Assembly: GCA_028386065.3 (NCBI GenBank)
Contig: JAKUCV010002319.1
Coordinates: 62,001 to 126,000, forward strand
Reading direction: 5' to 3'
From: Turnera subulata
Taxonomy: Eukaryota > Streptophyta > Magnoliopsida > Malpighiales > Passifloraceae
DNA length: 64,000 nt
Position 1 is the first letter of the stretch; each line of letters starts with the position of its first letter. Made by a program: the position numbers and the translations under genes. The notes beneath the pieces were generated by a model, which made no database searches, was not told the DNA's origin, and saw only the letters and a list, made by a program, of their open reading frames with translations. Of the stretch, positions 35,155 through 47,596 are shown one piece after another.

Positions 35155-38100
35155 TGAAACGCCCCGACCCGTATTTACCGTACACAGAAAACACGTGCCG
35201 GAACTGTGACAACCCAACCCAACAAAGCCCAACAAACAGTGTATAAAACAATAAACTGGCCAACAACCCAATATCAAAACTGAAAACCGGCCCTTCGGCC
35301 CAACATGGAACTCGTCACGCGAATCCCGGGGACATCAACAACAATAACCATCCGGCCCAATGGCCCAATTACAACATATGCACATCAGAAGACTTAACAA
35401 TATGCACAGCGGAAGACTTATAACTCACATGACAACATATGCAAAGCCCAATGCAACTAATGGATCCGAGTCCTGTCCGAGGGTACGCTTCAGATTGCCC
35501 TGTATGTTCCTGCACTACAATCAACTCATCCTACGGGATGAAACCCCGCAGGCGAGGGGTGAGTCCGAAGCGCTCACCGACGAAAGATAAACAGAGATAT
35601 ATAATCAACCGTAATACTTTTGAAGTAATACAACCATCAAAACAGAAGAATCTAACACAAACAACGAAACAGAGGAATCCAACAACAAACAGCACGACAG
35701 AGGAATCTTACTAAATCATATTAGGGCCAAGACCAAAAGAATACTTATTAATTTTTATTACCAATTTTATCTTCCGGGCCCGTCACTGGACAAGCTAGGG
35801 TCGTACCTGGTTATTAACTAATTCTGGATGCCAGGCCCAACCACAATCCGGGATCAACATCCCCATATCACAAATCCAGGATCAACATCCCAATATCACA
35901 AATCCGGGATCAACATCCCAATATCACAAATCTGGGATCAACATCCCAATATCACAAATTCGGGGTCAACACCCCAATCAACCAACCCACCGGCCATGAC
36001 ACCACAGAACTAGTCTCTAACCATCTAGTCGTACCACTACTTCCCAAGTGACAATTATATCATCTCAAATACAGTCCAATTCCATTACTCTTCCATCAGT
36101 TATCCAATTTTCCAATTTCCTCAGATTAATCCACAATCTCATATCACCAATTATTTTCAACTAACAGTTCAACAATATTTCCAACACAACATACACAGGT
36201 CTGACACGATTCAACAACAGCATCAACAATTCCATAGCAATCAAGTAACAGTCATCAATCATTCCAGCAGATCAAACAAACAACAAAAATACACACATAG
36301 CATTACGGGCACATATCAAGGTTTATCCATCCTCACCTGATGTGTCTCTGAAACTGCTATCCGGTCAACCTTGATACCCTATATGTATACACATAGCAAC
36401 ACAATCACTTATAATGCACCGACAAGATGATTATGCATGATGTCGGTTTAACAGTATTTAGACGGCTTATCTGTTCATTTCATTATCTCCATAATTACCT
36501 TGTTTCTAAACAGTTCATCTGACCTGACGGCAATTAACTGATTAAGTATATCCAGCCAATATATCAAAACGTAATTTATTTTAGATTAAAACCGAAGCCG
36601 AGCGTCCAAGCCGTTATCCCGGCCCTTAGGTCGCTTAAGATAAGAAAATACATAATTACGTTGTTTATATCATATATAAGAAATCGTATTATAGAGTATA
36701 TACTATTCCATTAAATACTTATACCCGATTAAAATAGCAATAAATACATATTTGTTTAGTAACCAGTGAAGATAGTGGTAATTCGCTATACGATATATGT
36801 ACATACTTGTACAAGATTAAAATCAGTAATTAAAATAAGATATAAATCTAATATTATCTCAGCTTAAGATTACGGAAATAAAATAATAAAACCAATACTT
36901 GTATAAACATGTTTAATATTATAATTAATAGCATGTCTAGTAAAATAATAACAATTGTTCCGTGGTATATTGTATTACTCAAAGATAATAGACCTGGTAA
37001 GTTAACTTAGATTACTATTCGTAAATGCCTCTAAAGAAAATTAATTCAAGTTATGTATAAAACCTGTAAAGGTATAATCAAATCCAAATAATTCCGAATT
37101 ATTAGCCGATAAGCATGTTTCCAAAACAATTTGTTAATCCGTCAATTACCAACGTTAATGAGTCTATAATCATGTCCGTTAGGAGTCCATCCCGAGAATA
37201 TAGGCTTCCGCACGTTCGGCCCATTTCCAGTCCGTTGCGCAAACCAAGCCCAAACCCGAGCCAAGGTGAAATAAGTCCAAGGAATTACCCAAAGGTCAGT
37301 TTCCGGGCTCGCCGGAAAATTCCAGGGACCTCACCGGAGAAGTCCCGAGAGGACGGGAACTCGCCGGATTCTGGCATGTTATTGTTCACAGCAGCTAAAA
37401 AACTCCCTTGTTACTATTCTTCATCAAACAGAACACCAAACCCGCCGCACCCAAACAGCAATCCGAGCACGCCACCCCCAAAGCCATAACAACAACACCA
37501 ACCAAAACACACCAGCCCACGCCCACAACAACAACAACAACAACAACGGCATCATCACCCACCCACACGACGGCGACAGCAGATCGAAGGCAGGGAAGGG
37601 TCACGGCATCGGCGCCGGTTGCAGAGTAGAGGAGAACAGAGGAGGAGGACGAGTCGAGCTCGCTACAGCTCGGTCCTGTGGAGACGACAGTGACGTCGTC
37701 GAGGAAGGAACGGCGGCGGCTTCGGGCAGAGGAAGGTGACGCAGAACAGAGAGAGGGAGGTGCGGCTTGAAGGAAGGAAAAGAAGGAGAGAGACGGCGGC
37801 GACTGGCAGAGGAGAGGGAGGGAAGATCGTCTCCTGGCACGGTGGTGTTGAGTTCGCGGTGGTGGCGGCGTCATTTAGCTTTAGCGGCAGAGGAAGGAGG
37901 AGCAGCGGCGGTCTTGAGAAATGAAAGAGAAGAGGAAGAGGGAAGGCAGCGTTGGTGGTGGTGAAGGATGGCGGCGGTCAGGGGTAGTGGTTGCGGCAAT
38001 TGATGGGGGAGAAGAGATGTGATTGAGGGAGAAGGTAAGGAAATTATAGGAGAGAGGAACTGATGTGTGGGTCTCGGTGAGAGAAGGGAAAAAGGAAACC

Positions 38101-38531
38101 AGTGTGGAAATAGTTGGGGAAGGAGGAAGAAGACAAGGGAAATGAAGAAGAGATAGGGGTGGGGCTGAATGAAGGAAAAATCGGGTGGAAGAAAGAAAAG
38201 AAAAGAAAGAAAAGAAAAGAAGGAAAGAAAAGAAAAGAAGAAAAGGGAAGAGAATAGGGGCGTAACCGTAATTTTCCGTCCCGAGTCCAAAAATATGACT
38301 TGGGCTCGGAAAATCCGATTAATTCTCCTGAGCATCGTCCAACTCCCGAAACTGAAAATCGAGACTCGGTTAGTTAGAAAGATACTCCCGAGCGCGGGAA
38401 AACTCTTGGTTCCGAAAAACGACTCCCGATTTACCTTGAATTAATTACCCAAGATTAATTCATTCGGTAAATCACTGTATAACGACTTTAACAGTCCCGG
38501 TAAAAATCCAAATTTTACCCGGATTGTTACA
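35155..38531. repeat. large solo LTR, family S, copy 1
   Basis: The 3377 bp sequence starts TGAAACGCCCCGACCCG and ends CCGGATTGTTACA, with a perfect 5 bp duplication ATTAA at 35150-35154 and 38532-38536. Copy 2 at 55640-57960 has the same two ends. No gag or pol is found inside, so it is interpreted as a solo LTR, probably of a Ty3/Gypsy element with long LTRs (lineage inferred). It holds a 28 bp tandem repeat, a caa repeat near 37527, a purine-rich aaaag tract near 38185-38250 and a GC-rich block (37500-38000) whose long open frames on both strands have no recognisable protein. Confidence 0.8.
35842..35979 (+). repeat. 28 bp tandem repeat, five copies
   Basis: Five consecutive units of 27-28 bp read cacaaatccgggatcaacat plus cccaatat with small variations. 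They sit inside the solo LTR. There are no spacers between units, so this is not a CRISPR array. Confidence 0.9.
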
Positions 38532-38736
38532 ATTAATTACAGTGTTGTTTTTGTTTAGGGATTTATAATGCTTTCAAAATATGGTAATGTAATTAATGAC
38601 CAAAAAAACATACTATTAATCAAAATATACGGTTACAAGGAATTCATAGCCATTATTTGTATTAATACCCTGTAGAAACGTTTAAGAAACTGAAGATGGA
38701 GTTATAAAATGGGTACAAGCTCATACAATTATATAG

Positions 38737-39348
38737 CTTACTTTCATCCAAGATTTAGGAGGTTAAAAATCTAATTTCCAAAATACTCTCTCTTTTTTCA
38801 AGTTAATTTTCTTTTTCATATGTAGACAATTTCTTTTCTTCATTTTTCTTATCATTTGTTTTCCCTCTTACTTGATTTTTTAGGTAATATGTTTTATTAT
38901 CTTTTTTCTTACTTTTTAAATGGCATAGTGGGTTGTTTCTATTTGATTTTTGTGATGGTTGGTGCTAATGTGATCTCGTGTTTGTAAACTATTGATTGTT
39001 CAAATGTATGCAGGTGAGATGGGTTCGGAGTTTAGCATATTATATCACAATATCACCTAAGGTGGGATGGGTTCGGAGTTAGCATCTTATATCACAATAT
39101 CACATAAGATTTAGCACGTAAAAAATCTAATCTCCAAAATACTCTCTCTTTTTCAAGTTAATCTTCTTTTTCGATGTAGACAATTTTTTTTTCTTCATTT
39201 TTCTTATCATTTGTTTTCCCTCTTTCTTTCCTTTATTTTGTTTTTAGTTGATTATTTACAAGGAAAAAAGAGGAATGAAGCAGCATCTACTCTTAAGGCA
39301 AGATTTTCTCGATAATATGTTTTATTATCTTTTTTCTTACTTTTTAAA
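38737..39348 (+). repeat. local tandem duplication between LTR and long-TIR element
   Basis: A segment of about 190-250 bp is repeated. The block from aaaaatctaatttccaaaat through cttactttttaaa at about 38763-38920 recurs at 39119-39348. Between them a ~50 bp unit (gatgggttcggagtt...atatcacaatatcac) occurs twice in tandem at about 39017-39105. There is no coding potential. Confidence 0.75.
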
Positions 39349-41437
39349 GGATTAAAGCGTTTTTTGGCCCCTATGTAAGGCCTCAAAGTTGGAATTCATC
39401 CTCATATAGGATTTTGGCCTCTTTTCATCCCTTCATTCATCCATTTTGGTCAGTCCGGCCGAAATCCGGCGAAAGTGGCTGATTTGGCAAATTTTTAGGC
39501 GCCACATCAGCTTTGTGGGGCCCACATGTTAGGGTTAAACAAAAAACCAAAAACCAGCCCCACCTGACCCGTTCACCCACCCCGTCGACCCACTTTTCTA
39601 GATTTTTTTATTTTTTTTTCTTTTTCTCTTTTTCCCAAAATTTAATTTACAATTACTTTGCTTTAATTTTAGTAAAAAAGTTATTTTTCCTTTTTACTTT
39701 TTCTCATTTATTATTATCTTGTTATTCTCTCTCCCGGGCCACTCCTTTTCTTGTCTTTTCTCCTTTTATCCATTTTCTTTTCTTTTTCTTCTTTTCCCAT
39801 CTAATTTTTCCTTTCTCCACATTTTTCTTCTTTTATTTTCTTTCTTCCTGATTTTTCCTTCTTTTTCTCCTTCTTTCTTCCTCACTTATCTTTTTCCCTT
39901 CTCCTCCTCTCTTCTCCCTTCCAGACTTTCTTTTCCTCTTCTCGGTTATTCCTCTCTCCCTCTATTTTCTTCCCCTTGTCTTCTTCCTCTCTTCCTCTCC
40001 TTTAAGTCTTCCTCCTCACCGTGCCCTTCCCTGCATCTCCTTCCTCTTCTGCCAATCACCATAGCCGCCGCCTTTCTCTCTTTTCCCCTCGCCGAGCCAA
40101 CCTCTGCCACCTAACCAACGCCACACCCTCTCCTCAACTCTAGCGCCGCCTCCCAATCTTCCTCCTCCTTCCTACGCCGCCGCCTTTCCACGGCCGCTAC
40201 AACCAGGCGAGGTGCCACCTCCTCGCGAACCTCTACTCGAGTTCCGTTCAACGGGACTGAGCTTGAATCGCCCTGCCTCTTCTCTCTCGCCTCAACTAGC
40301 GCTGAAGTCGCCTCCGTCATTGCCACGTCCTCTGCCACAGCTGCCGTCGACACTATCGAGCACAGGAGCGACATCGCCACCAGGGTTGCATCTGCTCGTC
40401 TTCCTCTGCAAATCGCACCGCCCGATCTCTCCTCTCCTCTCTTTCCATCCGCCGCCTCGGAGCTCGCTGCCCACAGACGCCACTGTTGTGTGGTGGTTGG
40501 GATGACATGGTTGTGGCTGTTATGGTTTTTGGTTAGGGTATTCTATAAATCAAATTAATTTGGGCTGCTATGGTTTTAATTTTCTCTGTGACGATGATGA
40601 AGATACTGTTGTGATTGTGTTGATGTTGTTAATGGTGGAAAACAAGAATAGAATCTCAATTCAACTGGTGCTTATGGAGGAGAAGGGTAGTGGTGTTTCT
40701 TGTGGTGGTCGTCGTTAGTGAGGAGGGTGGTACTGGTTCTGGTGGTGGTTGTCGGGTGGAGGAGGGTGATGGTGGTGAAAATATTTTTGTTTTTTTAATT
40801 AAAATATTCTCTAATAAGAAAAGAATAAGAGGAATTTATGGAGATAATTGAAGAGGAAAATAAAATCTGAGCTAATCTTTTCATATTAGATAAATAATGA
40901 GATAGTTAATTGTAATTGTGTTGTTTCTTTTAATATTAAATCGGGTCAAAAAGTTAATATTGGAAAAAATTCACATGTAATTATATTGTTTTTTTTCAAA
41001 TTAATTTTTGATACTAGAATTTAATTTAATTTAAATTTTTAATTTGGATTATGGGTAAAAAAATTTGGATGAGTCAAAATATTATATTTAGGTAAAAATT
41101 AAAATGTGTCTTTGGATATGTAAAAAATTAATCTTTTTAAAATAATAATTTAAGAGTAAGGATTATAATTTAGGTATTTTAATTAAAAATCCATAACCGG
41201 ACCAATCGGGAGGAAGAAACAAGTCGGGTGGAGCTGGGTCGGTTTTGGGTTAAACCATGACATGTGGGCCCCAAAAAGCTGATGTGGATGCCACATCAGC
41301 GATTTTGGCCGGATTTTGGCTGGACAAACCAAAACTAACCAAAAGCGATGAACGGAGGAGGGATGAAAAGAGGCCAAAATCTTACACGAGGATGACTTCC
41401 AACTTTGAGGCCGGAGACCAAAAAAACGCTCTAATCC
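39349..41437. mobile_element. 2.1 kb long-TIR element, Mutator/Pack-MULE-like
   Basis: The terminal inverted repeats are about 180 bp. The left end starts ggattaaagcgttttttggc and the right end closes with the reverse complement of ggattagagcgtttttttgg, and similarity continues through the tcttttcatccct and ccacatcagc blocks. The interior has a CT-rich stretch (39600-40020) followed by a GC-rich block (40050-40500), the profile of a captured gene 5' end. No transposase is seen. The target duplication could not be fixed, so the superfamily is inferred from the long TIRs. Confidence 0.6.
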
Positions 41438-43951
41438 AAAATTCAAATAAAATAATTTGTCTTATAAAAAGATTGCGTATAAGATGGACTTTTCGGATTT
41501 ATTAGATTTGGGCTTTGTCATTGGGCCCGAGCCCCTAATATAGAATAGTAGGACTGGTGGGTATTTTAGACCATATCAAGGTTATTTCCAGGGTGGGCAC
41601 AAGAAATTTCATAAAAGAACTAGTGGATAATTTTTTTTTTCCCCAAGAGATTGAAGTATTATACAATGTTGTAGTAGTACTGCAGTAGTACGCCTTAAAT
41701 TCAGAAAATAGTTTCGAACCCATTCTTGGAAAATGTTCATATTGACCATATTTTTGCAAAATTTTCAAGAGGTTGAAGTATTTGTGATGTCGTGGAGTTA
41801 ATTTCACTCGAACCAAAATAGGACTATAGTGCCATCTAAATTTTCGTAGTTCCACAACCTAATCTTTTCGAAATATTTGAGCAGATGATTAGGATCACAA
41901 ATTGTTTAATCGCCATTTTAAATCAAAGAAAACATAACGAAAAAGGTATTTCGATCCCTATAAAAAGAAAGCTAAATTAAAAACAAATAAAACAGATACA
42001 ATCCTTTGTTCAATTGGTGGGCCCATGGGCCTTATAGAGTCCAATAGGATAGAAATTTTAATGGATAAAATAAAATAAAGTAACTTAAAAGGTCGGGTAC
42101 GAGATGGATCCTTTTTTTTGTTTCTCTTCCGGTATCTGGAGTATTGCCCCGACTAATCTGGTCGATCCGGGTCGCGCACCTGAGTATGGTGGGTGAGTCT
42201 CCTAATGGAAATTTTTTGCATACACGAAGATTAGAATTCTGTCACCTCGCTTAAACGGAACCAAATCACTTACCACTTACACCAAAGCTACATTGGTTAG
42301 GAGATGGATCCTCGAGGTCCAAGCCTTGATAGTTGATGTAATAGAAATGAAAATTCTTGTATCTTCTGTGCTGTTTTTTTTGTTATTTTCATATCTGCCA
42401 TTCTGCTTATATAGGGAATAGTACTTTTCACTGTTAATGGTTTCCTGACAAAGAAACTTTCCACACCTACTCCTTGACGTGGATGACTATAAATAGATCC
42501 TTTAAAATAGAATGCAAGCTTGCATTTTGACGTTCAAAATTAATCAATAGTAACATGAGAAGACTTTTTCATATGTGACTTGGGCTGTTTTCTTCTTTTT
42601 AATTTTCGAGATTTAAAGTTACAAATTAGGAATAAATGTCATGGAAGGCCGAATTATGGAGTCTCCTGGTCATTTGGCTTCGGAATAAAAATCTTTCACA
42701 CCGTTCTTCCTCGTGTTCTTCACAATTGCATTTTGTAAATTGAAATTCCATTGTGTTCTTGAGCTGGAAGTTTTTCTAGATACTAGTCACCCCACTTCGT
42801 GTTACACAACCGATTAGATAAAAAATATATTTTTAATATATTTTTCCTTAATATAAGGAAAATAATACTCAAATCTATTTCGATTTTGATTTTGCTGTCA
42901 CTTGCTCCTTAAAAATTTTCTTTTATTGTCGATGAATTGAGAGGTTGGATGTATATTTTATTGGTGAGTTTCAATTTCAACTAAATTTGAAAAGAATAAT
43001 AGCACTTCAAAATATAAATGAACTTATCCATCTAAGAATTTGATAATAAAAATATGATAGATAAATATAGACTAAGAAAGAAGAAGAAGAAAAATTAGTG
43101 AGAATGAGTGAGAAATCTTATCATTTATCTTCCAAAATGTGATCATAAGGTGTATTCCCCCTAAATGTGTGCTTCTATTTTAACGCATATGATCTAAGTA
43201 AATTTCAAGAGGTTATACCTAATATTAGGAATTCTAAAAGATATTGTCTAAATACAAAAAACTCTAATAGACATAGTCTTAGTACCATGAAATTTCAAGA
43301 ATTTGTACTTAATTTAATAACAACTTTATGGAATATAAAAAATTCATGAAATGTTTAAAATTTTTTTAAAAATATTTACTAATATAATAAAAAATATTAT
43401 TATATATAATTACATCATGTCTATTAAGAAAATGTCACGTGGCACAACACATTCTCCGATCGTAAAAGATGACAAATGTCATCACTACATTTCACCAAAG
43501 TCTTTGAATTATTATATATAGATAGTAAATTCTATTAATTCTTTGATATTTTATAACTCTTTTAAATGAGAGTTTTTTGGGGATAAGTGTGATTAATGAG
43601 AACAGAATGCCTTAATAAAAAGAGAAGAAGAAGCACAAAATGGATTTGTTTCCTGTAAGATTGAATAGTTGAAACACAAAAGTATACGACATTACAGAAG
43701 TTTTCCGCGAAAAAAAAAAAGGATGACATTACAGAAAATTCTCCCTCAATATTTCTCAGCAGTGCAGGGAAACAAATAGAAGAGCATTTGTATTTCTTCT
43801 TCATTACTATACTACCAAAAAAACAATTAATGAAAATACTGGAAACACACATGGCAATGTAGTGCATTATTATAGTAATTTCCGTGTGAAGGAGAACCCA
43901 GCAAGAGTACTTCATTGCCTATGAGAATATAGCATCAAAGATGTTGGCGAA
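41438..43951. other. intergenic DNA, no gene recognised
   Basis: This is mostly AT-rich sequence. A TATA-like actataaatagatcc near 42488 and a G-box (cacgtggc) at 43436-43443 are present but not attached to any ORF I can support. The last part (about 43560-43950) adjoins the stop codon of the first dehydrogenase gene and probably includes its 3' UTR. Confidence 0.5.
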
Positions 43952-46098
43952 CTAGGATGTTTTATTGTTGGAAGTCTTCTTGGCTGCTGCTACTTTACGG
44001 TGGTTGGACCAGTGTGTAAATTCAGGACAAATAAGGTGGACCAGAAAGAACATCTTCATCCAGAATGGCTCTGTCAAGTACTTATCTCCCCGGCAGGCAC
44101 TCTTCACAATTGATTTAGCACAAAGCACTGTTGGCATAACCGGCGTATCACCCAAATCAGCCTAAAGGGTATCACCAAAAAACAATTAATAACCAGTTAT
44201 TGTGTAATTGACTGGATTAAAAATGGTTTAAATACAAGATTAATATATATAGTACATAGTATATTTATACCTCATCTACAGAACTGGTCATTTCTGAATC
44301 CACCACACCAGGAGTAACAATAGTTATTCCAATATCTGAACCCAATTCAACACGTAATGTCTCGAAGAAGGCCGACACAGCTGCTTTTGATGCCTGGAGT
44401 CATACATTTAGAATTGTTATGGATCATTTCAAAAAAAAAAAAAAAGGATTCATTGATTGACCAATAAGCTTTAAAATTCTTACACTGTAGAAGGTGGATT
44501 TAGGTATAGGATACCATGACATGACGGAAGAAATCGCAATAATCCTCCCCTTACTTTTTCTCAAGTGTGGAACAGCATGGTGTGTGGTACGCACATTACC
44601 CCAGAAATTTACCTCCTGCAAAGCAAGAAAGTTTAGTTGTTACTTACAGATAATCCTAAGCTACTTCGATTTCCCAAAACAAAAACATGAAAACTGGTGA
44701 GAAGATCTAATATCGATTAGTTTCTTTTATATATTGCTACAGTAAGAGCTTCCGCTACGCCTTCATTTGTCATCAGGATTCAGGAGTCAGGACAGGACAT
44801 GAAGAACGAAAAGGCAAGGGGAAAAAAAAGCAGGATTTAATAGTAGAGAAGAAAGGAGGGAACTTTCAGGTACATGTTTGGTTAAAATCATCATACAAAA
44901 TCAAGAATTTCTAGAAATTTCATGATATAGATAGGCCCAACCCATGAATAGGCCCAATGATCAATAACCGCGGCAGGGCCCAAAGGCGTGTGAGGCCCGG
45001 GATCAGGCCCTCTAGGCAAGGCTCAAGAATCCACGAGGCAAGGACCCCCGGACCATGAACCAGGACCCGCGGGAGAGGTCCAAGAACCGGAGGCCCTTTA
45101 GTCCACCTCCACACCAACTTATCCGGAGGATATCCGAGCACATCCAGATGAAATCCAATTACAACCAATGAGGACGTGACACATGGCAGGGCAGACTCCA
45201 AATAAATACCCAAAAAACCAGATATTTTGAGGGATTTCTTCCATTCTCCTCCACTCTCTCTCTCTCTCCTCTCTCACTCACCTTCCCGATTTGCCCCCTT
45301 GTACTCATACATCCTCTATTATACCACAATTACACAATATCAATAAAGACAGGTGATTCTGTTTTACATCATTTCAATTTCTATTGCTTTAGTGGGAACG
45401 TGGGAGACAGACATACCATAGTTCGTTCATAATCAGGTATCTGGGTGCAATCTTCAAACAATTCTCCTGATTGCATAATACCAGCATTATTGACCAGGTG
45501 ATTCACTGTCACCAGAAAACACACATCAAAATTTGATCAACAAAACTTCAAATCCTCAAAATTTTTAAAAGAAATCAGTAATTGACTTAATCTTACATTG
45601 TCCAAAATGATTCACTGCTTCATCAATAAGCCTCTTACAGTCGTCGGTCTTGGATATGTCTGCTTGGATGGTTATAACATCCGGGGACCCCAGTGTCCGG
45701 GCCTTATTAGCAACTTCTCGGAGACGATCTTCCCTTCTAGCAACAAGAGCTAGACGTGCTCCTCTTCTTGCATACTCATATGCTAGATGCTACAAAGCTC
45801 AAGATCACATAAAAAAGTTTAAGATCACAGAACTAACTCTGTTATATATAAAAAAGATAATGTAATAACTTGAACATATATGGGATATCTATATATATAT
45901 ATATGCACATACTTCACCGATTCCTGAGGATGCTCCAGTGATCAGTACCACTTTTCCAGCAATCTTTTCACCGAATAAGGAACGTTTTGCTCGTTTTAGA
46001 ATCTTGGAAACGAGTATTAGCGGGAGCGAGAGGATTAGCGAGGGGAGGACTGTTGTAGGAACTACAATATTAGCGACCTTGTGTGAAGGAGGAGCCAT
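43952..46098 (-). CDS. 11-beta-HSD/steroleosin-like short-chain dehydrogenase, array gene 1
   Basis: Six exons: 46098-45913, 45789-45597, 45505-45417, 44615-44484, 44393-44271, 44161-43952. All introns have GT-AG ends and the frame is open for 310 residues. Residues 8-34 are a hydrophobic anchor with single prolines. The SDR cofactor motif TGASSGIG is at 54-61, NNAG at 132-135, and the catalytic Ser186, Tyr199 and Lys203 (YSASK). The basic ARRE motif after strand 2 suggests NADP(H). The family oxidises or reduces sterols at oil bodies or ER. Compared with full-length steroleosin (~349 aa) the C-terminus is about 40 residues shorter, as in genes 2, 3 and 5. Intron 3 is 801 bp because a solo LTR sits in it. 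A TA-rich TATA-like run at 46181-46197 lies 85-100 bp upstream of the ATG. Confidence 0.9.
44923..45371 (+). repeat. solo LTR in intron 3 of array gene 1
   Basis: The 449 bp sequence starts TGATATAGATAGGCCC and ends GTTTTACATCA, flanked by perfect TTTCA duplications (44918-44922 and 45372-45376). It carries an aaataaata box, a CT-repeat stretch near 45250 and an aataaag signal near 45340, which suggest a plus-strand orientation, antisense to the host gene. The other paralogs have intron 3 of only 96-289 bp, confirming the insertion. Confidence 0.85.
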
Positions 46099-46199
46099 GG
46101 CTGTTAATTCAGTGGCTAGAAGACTTGCTCAAAGGAAGGATTTAGCAGAAGAAGTGAGATATTGTGGATTCAGTTTCTAATGTATATATATATATACTC

Positions 46200-47596
46200 T
46201 GCTCCCATGGCTTTCTTGTGAAACGGAATACACAAGATTAACAGTGATTTGTCAACGGCCCCAGAAAAAACAAAAAAGAAGTGTCAGCATTGGGGTTCTA
46301 TTGTTTTGACATTTAATAACATTATATGTTGAAAAATCTGAGTCGCAGGACTGACTACCTTAGTATTCCAAGCTAGTTAGACAGCTTCCATACGGTGTCT
46401 AGATGTTAAGAATAATATAAAAGTTGACTTTGACAACAAGACTTTTTTTCTTAAAATTTGTCAAAGAAAAAGAAAAAGAAAAAGGTTTGTCTTATAAAAG
46501 TTCGCTTTAATTTTTTTACCAGTGAGGCCCATAAGCGCGGGCGTAAAAACAGATAAACAAACCCAGAGATATGGGAAACCAACGAGTCACGAACGACTAG
46601 CAATTTGGGTGTGTAGGTATCAGTAGGCCCAAAATTAGACAAACCCAAGAATATGCAAAACTTTGGAGAACCACCAATCTGTTTTTCTCCTTTTTCTTTT
46701 TTTATTAGGTATAGCATTCTCTCTTTAAAAGGAACAAGTTGGTGCTGCCACGTAAAGAAACCTTTCTTTTTTCTTGTTGAAAAGGGCCAAATAAGATGGC
46801 TATTTTACTTCTTTTCATTTGATGGTCTCTCGTAGTAGGATCCTGCCTAAAATTGGGTCATACGCAGCTGATGAGCAAGTTTATTAATTAAAACAGAAAG
46901 TTGTCTCTTCAAAAAGAATTTCTACTATCTCTTATGGAAGTTCAAGAACAACAAAATTTCATTTTGAAGTGTGGTCTTTGCAGTACGGGTCAAATCTGAA
47001 AAGATATTCCATTTAAAATAGTTGTGCTATTATTAATCCTTTTTAAAGGATAAAAATTTATTGTTTATTGACTTTGTAATAGATTAAACAAAATTCTTGT
47101 TGTAAGTTTATCTTTCTGCTTTTACTTTCTAGATCTTACTATGTACAACTCAGATTTATAGATCTGTTCAAATTAATGAAGATGGCTCCTTTTTATAAAA
47201 AAAAAAAGTTGTCTTTTCTCAGTAGAAACTAGAAACACAATAAAGCTGAATTTATACACAAGTTACACAGAATTGTTTTCGACTCCCGACTCCGGGTATT
47301 GTATACTATATTACACTTATCCTGACGTTGTCCTCGCATTACATTCCCTGAATGATGAGTTGATTTGATTATTTCTCTCATCCTCGCCTAGGGATTGGCC
47401 AATCAATGAGAGAAATAGCACCATTGGTTGGACAGCACCGAGGCACACAATGGCGGATCCAGAGGGCAAGCGGGGGCCAGTTCCTCCCTAAATCCAAAAT
47501 ATATCCAATTATGGTAATATTATTACAAAACATCCAAGTTAGTTTGGTGGTAAGTTGCTCCTTATTTCTAAGTATTCAGCCCGAGTTTGAGCTAAA
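46200..47596. other. intergenic DNA upstream of gene 1, no gene recognised
   Basis: I see only AT-rich, low-complexity sequence and short spurious ORFs. The proximal part should hold the promoter of gene 1. Confidence 0.5.

Noticed and set aside
35842..35979. CRISPR-like short repeats
   Set aside because: The units are directly adjacent with no unique spacers, and lie in a plant LTR. It is a tandem repeat.
37395..38335. Long open frames on both strands in the GC-rich part of the first solo LTR
   Set aside because: They overlap each other on opposite strands, are low in complexity (Ser/Pro/Thr or Phe/Leu/Ser runs), have no known domain and lie within a bounded LTR.
39513..40505. Phe/Ser/Leu-rich open frames in the long-TIR element
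   Set aside because: They result from CT-rich low-complexity sequence. A captured gene fragment is possible but no protein can be named.
43436..43443. G-box cacgtggc as an abscisic-acid response element of the array
   Set aside because: It lies downstream of gene 1 and far from any start codon in the array.
45889..46180. Plus-strand ORFs overlapping dehydrogenase first exons
   Set aside because: They are antisense shadows of exon 1, repeated in every paralog because the exon is conserved.
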